7,450 bases of DNA from Nitrososphaera sp035547955. Lineage in GTDB: Archaea > Thermoproteota > Nitrososphaeria > Nitrososphaerales > Nitrososphaeraceae. Positions 5,432 to 7,450 of this stretch are shown here, piece by piece; within the stretch, counting starts at the first letter, position 1, and each line of letters starts with the position of its first letter. The notes beneath the pieces were generated by a model. That model was not told where the DNA came from and did no database searches. It saw only the letters and a list, made by a program, of their open reading frames with translations. The position numbers and the translations under genes are program-made. The stretch is from NCBI GenBank assembly GCA_035547955.1, contig DASZTR010000076.1, forward strand, positions 1 through 7,450, given 5' to 3'.

Positions 5432-6159
5432 ATGGCCTTGGTCCCCTTGGAAAGGGCGCGGACTGCGATTACGATGCCCGCGACCCCCACTCCAATGCCC
5501 GCCATGCCGACAATGTAAGACCTGTCGGCCTGGGTTTTTAATGAACTGACGTCCTCGGCGGTCTGCTGTGCCGAGTTGCTAGCGTTCTGCGCAGAGGTCG
5601 TCGCGTTGTCGATCCTGGTGGTAAGATCTGACACTACAGAGCGCATCTGGTCGACAAATCCTTGCGGGACGCCTTGGCCTCCGTCGCTAGGGCCCGAGCC
5701 AGATCCGCTGCTGCTTGACACCGGGAAGGTGAGCGTCTTGGTATCCTCGACGTCTTCTATCTGGACCTTGTTGTCCACCTTCTGACCTGCAATGGTTCCG
5801 GTAATGTCCACCGTTATCTGGCCGAGCTGCGTTGGGATTATCTGTCCGGCATAGAGCCCCTCCTTCTCACCGGGAAGGATTTCAAGATCCTTGCTGTCGC
5901 CGCCTTTTATCACCGTCACCTTTGCGTCTGCAAAGGCGTTTGCCACCGGCTTGCCGTCGGAGATCCTCGTGACCTCCACCGTTATAGTGTTCATCTGGCC
6001 TATGAGCGGCGGCTCTATCCCCCAACCTACCTCCATATTGATGTCCCCTGCTTTGGTCGCCGTGTGGGCGTACGCGGGGCGGGCGGGGATGAGGAGCACT
6101 GCCGCAGACAAGATCGGGATCGCAAGTGCAAATGCCAGGACGGCTTTTTTTATCGTCAT
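5428..6159 (-). CDS. Exported stalked protein: beta-domain, coiled coil and C-terminal membrane anchor
   Basis: The 243-residue product begins with a basic n-region (TIKK), a hydrophobic core and ARPAYA; cleavage there would leave His32 as the first mature residue. A beta-rich domain (about 32-147) contains EVGWGIEPPLIGQMNTITVEV, DGKPVANA, GLYAGQIIPTQLGQITVDITG. From memory it resembles bacterial copper-associated exported proteins starting H-x-G with VGW..EP..G..N, but this was not searched. A Ser/Gly linker (148-166) leads to a coiled coil (about 167-212) with hydrophobic residues at 172, 176, 179, 183, 186, 190, 193, 197, 200, 204, 207 and 211, an unbroken 4-3 heptad pattern rich in Ala. 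A membrane helix (about 215-235) and a short basic tail end it, so the domain would stand outside the cell on a stalk. It is divergent from the CopC-CopD gene. Function unknown; copper handling is inferred. Confidence 0.87.
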   Translation of the reverse strand: MTIKKAVLAFALAIPILSAAVLLIPARPAYAHTATKAGDINMEVGWGIEPPLIGQMNTITVEVTRISDGKPVANAFADAKVTVIKGGDSKDLEILPGEKEGLYAGQIIPTQLGQITVDITGTIAGQKVDNKVQIEDVEDTKTLTFPVSSSSGSGSGPSDGGQGVPQGFVDQMRSVVSDLTTRIDNATTSAQNASNSAQQTAEDVSSLKTQADRSYIVGMAGIGVGVAGIVIAVRALSKGTKAI

Positions 6160-6183
6160 ATCATAGAAAAATTATCAGCAGCG

Positions 6184-6193
6184 CTTATAATCT
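6184..6193 (-). promoter_or_regulatory. TATA box for the stalked-protein gene
   Basis: On the minus strand AGATTATAAG is centred about 30 bases before the ATG at 6159, predicting a near-leaderless transcript. It lies in the 104-base divergent region shared with the CopC-CopD gene. Confidence 0.55.
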
Positions 6194-6215
6194 TTGATGA
6201 TCGTTCGGGACTTGT

Positions 6216-6245
6216 ACTATAAAGTAAGCAAGAGTCAAATATAGT
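6216..6245 (+). promoter_or_regulatory. Two candidate TATA boxes for the CopC-CopD gene
   Basis: TATAAAG at 6218-6224 and AAATATA at 6237-6243 are both possible. The second is centred about 24 bases before the GTG at 6264 and would give a leaderless start there. The first would leave a leader of about 17 bases to the same codon, without a clear Shine-Dalgarno sequence. Which is used cannot be decided from sequence. Confidence 0.4.
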
Positions 6246-6263
6246 CCGGTACCTATTACCATT

Positions 6264-7450
6264 GTGCTGTTACGAATACCTGGCCGCCGACGGCAACGAT
6301 TGCCTTCGATGCTGTCCATAATTGCCGTTTCCGCAGTAGTGGTGGCGCTTGCCCTCGCAGGCGCGCAGCAGCAGTCTTTTGCCCACCCTATAACAATAAA
6401 CTCGTCTCCAAAGGCTTTTCAGAGTCTGTCTTCTTCGCCTGCCGAAGTGAGCGTCTCGCTCAGCGAGCCGATAGAGCTCTCGTACAGCACCATGTCTGTG
6501 CTTGGGCCCGATGGATCCAGAGTAGACAAGAATGATCCGCATTTCGTGAACGGCGACACGCAGACACTCGCAGTATCACTAAAGCCGAGCCTGCCTGACG
6601 GCGTCTATACCGTTACCACAAGGGTGCTCTCTGCAGTCGACGGTCACGTAGTAGAAAGCGCCTTTACGTTTGGGATAGGCACGGCAGTCTCGCCTTCTTC
6701 GGGCCCTGCCAACACGCCATCGCAGATCCTGTCACCGGCAGAGTCGGCGTCAAGGTTCCCCGGCATGGTCGGGCAGGTGATCGTGGTAGGCACGGCGTTT
6801 GGCTCGCTGTGGCTGTGGAAGCCTCTTTCCCGCGTGCCATGGCTTGCAAGCGCAATATCGTCACAGCGCGTCGCAATCGACAGAAAGATGGTGAAGCTCA
6901 TCATAATCGGAGCCGCCATTGTCATCGGCTCGAACTTTGCCATGATAGCTGTACAAGCGTTTGACATCAACTCCGGCATAATACAGGCTATAGCGACCAA
7001 GTTCGGCAATGTCTGGACGACGCGCATGATAGAGTCGTCAATCCTCATGATAATCGCGCTGTTTGTGTACCGAAGGCTGAGCAAGACAGGCGCACTCCCA
7101 AGCAGGGCGGAGATGCTTGCGATACTCGTAATGGGCCTCGCGGTGCTCGTGACGTCGAGCCTGATAGCGCACGGCGCTGCCACAGGGCAGGTATCTGCCA
7201 TCCTGCTCGACTTTTTCCACAACACCGCGGCCAGCATCTGGATAGGCGGCTTGATAATGATGGGTTTTGTGGCAGTGCCACAAATCCTTGCAATGTCTGA
7301 CGAGCGCGCGAGGGCTGCCGCAATTTCCATCCTGATACCACGCTTTTCTACAGTAGTGGTCGCGATACTCGGCATTTCAGTCATAACTGGTCCCCTACTC
7401 TTGTTCCTGATAGAGAGCAACCTCTCGCTCACGATTGCCTCCGTGTATGG
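6264..7450 (+). CDS. CopC-CopD fusion, copper-binding and membrane copper-transport protein (3' end cut by window)
   Basis: The reading frame is open to the window end: 395 codons from GTG 6264, or 380 from ATG 6309. The GTG adds an Arg-rich n-region (RIPGRRRQR) before the hydrophobic signal core, which the ATG form lacks entirely; together with TATA spacing this favours the GTG. Signal cleavage at QSFA/HPIT would leave an N-terminal His. The CopC domain follows, with SEPIEL and SAVDGHVVESAFTFGIG. The Asp (codon 6639-6641) and His (codon 6645-6647), with the N-terminal His, make the Cu(II) site known in CopC. From about 6760 come at least six membrane helices of the CopD type, including SLIAHGAATG and FFHNTAASIWIGGL. 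CopC holds external copper and CopD is thought to move it inward. The CopD end lies outside the window. Confidence 0.9.
   Translation, partial: MLLRIPGRRRQRLPSMLSIIAVSAVVVALALAGAQQQSFAHPITINSSPKAFQSLSSSPAEVSVSLSEPIELSYSTMSVLGPDGSRVDKNDPHFVNGDTQTLAVSLKPSLPDGVYTVTTRVLSAVDGHVVESAFTFGIGTAVSPSSGPANTPSQILSPAESASRFPGMVGQVIVVGTAFGSLWLWKPLSRVPWLASAISSQRVAIDRKMVKLIIIGAAIVIGSNFAMIAVQAFDINSGIIQAIATKFGNVWTTRMIESSILMIIALFVYRRLSKTGALPSRAEMLAILVMGLAVLVTSSLIAHGAATGQVSAILLDFFHNTAASIWIGGLIMMGFVAVPQILAMSDERARAAAISILIPRFSTVVVAILGISVITGPLLLFLIESNLSLTIASVY

Noticed and set aside
6644..7432. Minus-strand open frame of 262 codons opposite CopD
   Set aside because: The opposite frame has a complete CopC-CopD reading with intact motifs. 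The antisense product is a low-complexity Ala/Ser/Ile/Met-rich sequence with no family features, a common artefact opposite GC-rich membrane protein genes.
1..7450. CRISPR array, insertion sequence, prophage or integration site
   Set aside because: No regularly spaced direct repeats, terminal inverted repeats, transposase, integrase or phage protein motifs were seen.

Overview
The window looks like chromosomal DNA of an ammonia-oxidizing archaeon of the Nitrososphaera type (Thaumarchaeota/Nitrososphaerota). Four things point there: an archaeal EF-1A gene followed directly by archaeal rpsJ, an archaeal bifunctional FBP aldolase/phosphatase, exported proteins ending in PEFG-type sorting tails, and AT-rich TATA boxes 24-31 bases before start codons, as expected for leaderless archaeal mRNAs. 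The assignment rests on family recognition from memory, not on a search.

Left part (1-2261), housekeeping. The N-terminal 135 codons of fructose-1,6-bisphosphate aldolase/phosphatase run leftward off the window edge. A divergent promoter region of about 195 bases follows, then a rightward operon of elongation factor 1-alpha and ribosomal protein S10 (10-base gap). A short AT-rich convergent terminator closes it.

Middle (2262-3290). A leftward gene encodes a substrate-binding-protein-fold product of the cobalamin-binding COG0614 type with no export signal. It starts at a GTG preceded by a Shine-Dalgarno sequence. A short divergent promoter region separates it from the next block.

Right part (3291-7450), an envelope and copper block. 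It holds an exported amicyanin-like blue-copper protein with a PEFG tail; two tandem, apparently paralogous small exported proteins with PEFA and PEFP tails; a leftward exported protein with a beta-rich domain, a coiled-coil stalk and a C-terminal membrane anchor; and, divergent from it, a CopC-CopD fusion cut by the window end. Ammonia oxidation in these archaea depends on copper enzymes outside the membrane, so a group of external copper carriers beside a CopC/CopD importer-like protein is coherent. Most genes here appear to have their own promoter, so this is a neighbourhood rather than one operon.

I see no rRNA, tRNA, CRISPR array, insertion sequence or phage gene. No non-coding stretch exceeds 300 bases; the longest is 406-601. 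The most interesting material is the uncharacterised set at 4284-6159: a paralog pair with a variable possible metal site, and a stalked protein predicted, like CopC, to expose an N-terminal histidine after signal cleavage.
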